Assembly: GCA_021205095.1 (NCBI GenBank)
Contig: JAJPYE010000041.1
Location: forward strand, 1 to 64,000
Direction of reading: 5' to 3'
DNA length: 64,000 nt
Source of the DNA: Oscillospiraceae bacterium
GTDB lineage: Bacteria > Bacillota > Clostridia > Oscillospirales > Oscillospiraceae
Positions 62,546 through 64,000 of the stretch are shown here, piece by piece. Made by a program: the position numbers and the translations under genes. Position 1 is the stretch's first letter, and each line of letters opens with the position of its first letter. The notes beneath the pieces are model-generated. The model was not told where the DNA came from, ran no database searches, and saw only the letters and a list, made by a program, of their open reading frames with translations.

Positions 62546-63037
62546 ATGGATATTGCACAGACACTTTCAGATCTGGGGATCGGCACAGCCTTTGTCACCC
62601 TTATTGTCTCCATGATACCCATTGTGGAACTGCGGGGGGCTATCCCCATTGGCGTTGCCCTGGGCCTGCCGGTATGGCAGGCGGCGCTTATTAGCATTGT
62701 GGGGAATATTCTGCCCGCGCCCTTTATCATCGCCTTTATTCGGGTCGTGATGGACTGGCTGAGTACAAAATCCCGCCGAATGAGGAAATTTGTAGCCTGG
62801 CTGGAGGCCAAGGGAACCGGCAAAAAAGCGGACAGGGTTCGCCAATATGAATTCTGGGGACTGGTGCTGTTTGTTGCCATCCCGCTGCCGGGAACCGGGG
62901 CCTGGACAGGTTCTCTTGTGGCTGCGCTGCTGGATGTGCGGATGAAGCGGGCACTGCCTGCTATCATTTTGGGCGTGCTGATTGCCTCTGTGATCATTTC
63001 TTTGGCAACGGCGGGCGTTGTGAATCTTTTGGTGTAA
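62546..63037 (+). CDS. Small multidrug-export-like membrane protein (COG2426)
   Basis: This 163-residue integral membrane protein has four to five hydrophobic helices. Its segment SMIPIVELRGAIPIGVALGLPVW is the signature of the COG2426 family. The family carries the database name putative small multidrug export protein, but function is not proven. The gene starts 6 bases after uvrA, and the recD2 ATG follows its stop directly, so the three are likely cotranscribed. Confidence 0.88.
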   Translation: MDIAQTLSDLGIGTAFVTLIVSMIPIVELRGAIPIGVALGLPVWQAALISIVGNILPAPFIIAFIRVVMDWLSTKSRRMRKFVAWLEAKGTGKKADRVRQYEFWGLVLFVAIPLPGTGAWTGSLVAALLDVRMKRALPAIILGVLIASVIISLATAGVVNLLV

Positions 63038-64000
63038 ATGTTGGAACAGGAATTGGAAAAAATCGAAGGCCAGGTGGCCTCCGTCATATATTATAACGAT
63101 GAAAATGGCTATGCCGTCCTGCGCCTGAACGTGGATGACGGAAGCTCCGCTATCGTGGTGGGATGTATTCCTCTGGCTGTGCCGGGAGAAAGTCTGACCG
63201 CTTGGGGGACGTGGGGCCGTCATCCGTCGCATGGAGAGCAGTTCAAGGCCCAGCACACGGAACGAGTTATGCCCACCGGGGCGGCGGCTATCTTTGATTA
63301 TCTTTCCAGCCGGACGGTCAAGGGCATTGGCCCCGCTACTGCCGCGGCTATCGTGGCCCAGTTTGGGGACGATTCTCTGAATGTTATCCGCGACCACCCG
63401 GAAAAGCTGGCCGCCATGAAGGGGATAGGCCGCAAAAAGGCGGAGGAAATATCCGCCGCCTTTCGTCAGCAGACGGGTATGCGGTTGCTGATGGAGTTTC
63501 TTGGAAGCGCGGAGCTGCCGCCCATCCTGGCCTTGCGTCTGTATCGCTATTACGGGGACGAGGCTCTGGAGCAGGTAAAGGAAAATCCCTATATTCTTTC
63601 CAACGTCCAGATCGGAGCCTCCTTCGCGCAGGCGGACGCCCTGGCGCTGGCGCAGGGAATTGAGTCGGACGCTCCCGAACGCATTGCCGCGGCCCTTCTG
63701 TTCGAACTGCGGCATAATGCCGATAACGGCCACTGCTTTCTTCCGGCGGACAAGCTGACGGCGGCTACCGCTCAGCTTATCAGCGTAGAGGCGGAGCAGA
63801 TACAGGAGGGCTTGGATATTCTTCTGGACTCTGGCGAGGTGATACGGGAGCAGGTTGCCAATGCGGACGCCTGCTATCTCGCGGGACTTTATGGGGCGGA
63901 GGTGTATGCTGCCCATCGTCTGCGGGAAATGGCCGGTCACGCTTATGAAAACACCCGCGCCAGCGCTGAACGGGTCATCGAAAAGCTGGAGGCTGAACAG
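63038..64000 (+). CDS. recD2: RecD2-type ATP-dependent helicase, partial (N-terminal 321 codons)
   Basis: This reading frame starts at ATG 63038, directly after the previous stop, and runs off the end of the window without a stop. The visible residues include the N-terminal OB-like region (MLEQELEKIEGQVASVIYYNDENGYAVLRLN) and tandem helix-hairpin-helix motifs (VKGIGPATAAAIVAQFGD and MKGIGRKKAEEISAAF). Both are typical of RecD2 helicases in bacteria lacking RecBC. The helicase motifs fall beyond 64000. RecD2 acts in DNA repair and fork protection. Confidence 0.93.
   Translation, partial: MLEQELEKIEGQVASVIYYNDENGYAVLRLNVDDGSSAIVVGCIPLAVPGESLTAWGTWGRHPSHGEQFKAQHTERVMPTGAAAIFDYLSSRTVKGIGPATAAAIVAQFGDDSLNVIRDHPEKLAAMKGIGRKKAEEISAAFRQQTGMRLLMEFLGSAELPPILALRLYRYYGDEALEQVKENPYILSNVQIGASFAQADALALAQGIESDAPERIAAALLFELRHNADNGHCFLPADKLTAATAQLISVEAEQIQEGLDILLDSGEVIREQVANADACYLAGLYGAEVYAAHRLREMAGHAYENTRASAERVIEKLEAEQ

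Overview
The window looks like a chromosomal segment of a moderately GC-rich, spore-forming, anaerobic Clostridia, most likely of the Oscillospiraceae/Ruminococcaceae type. This rests on the spore genes yabP and yabQ next to a DivIC-like gene, an AbrB-type regulator with a Cys-rich tail, oxygen-independent and selenium-linked metabolism, and housekeeping gene orders typical of Firmicutes. The genus cannot be fixed from the sequence alone. I see no tRNA, rRNA, CRISPR array, insertion sequence or phage gene.

Layout. 1-5839 (minus strand): a metallo-beta-lactamase-fold hydrolase, obgE, rpmA and rplU, an abrB-like gene, and a LytTR response regulator with its GHKL sensor kinase. 5893-10889 (minus): a tightly overlapping seven-gene selenium operon (yedE, yedF, selD, a DUF3343 gene, a class V aminotransferase, yqeB, yqeC) with its own sigma-A-like promoter. 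11052-12959: htpG behind a perfect CIRCE operator. 13269-21266 (plus): a lipoprotein, a CbbX/SpoVK-like AAA+ ATPase, hemW, a VanW-domain surface protein and metG. 21328-22354: yabP, yabQ and a DivIC-like gene. 22544-26009: a MarR regulator followed by an SDR dehydrogenase, a 3-hydroxyacyl-CoA-dehydrogenase-like enzyme and a beta-keto acid cleavage enzyme (BKACE). The three enzyme genes have strikingly optimised codons.

26286-33216 (minus): ssnA-ygfK-ygeY-ygeW, the core of the selenium-linked anaerobic purine/uric acid breakdown set, with a promoter and a long structured leader. 33497-53868 (minus): housekeeping blocks including pcrA, rpsU, leuS-rsfS, a fused nadD-yqeK, yhbY, rdgB, ftsY, smc, a radical SAM gene, rnc, acpP, plsX, trmFO, topA, dprA and an rRNA methyltransferase. 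54066-56126 (minus): dapA and asd. 56361-64000 (plus): an SLH/SH3/SpoIID surface protein, queA, uvrA, a small membrane protein and the first third of recD2, which is cut by the window end.

Two parts probably work together. The selenium operon supplies selenophosphate and the YqeB/YqeC functions for a selenium-dependent molybdenum hydroxylase, and the ygeW/ygeY/ygfK/ssnA operon belongs to the purine pathway that uses such a hydroxylase. The hydroxylase itself, ygeX and the hydantoinase are not in the window. The least characterised system is the MarR-SDR-HCDH-BKACE unit. Its enzyme types suggest oxidation of a beta-hydroxy acid followed by acetyl-CoA-dependent cleavage, as in carnitine breakdown, but the substrate is unknown.
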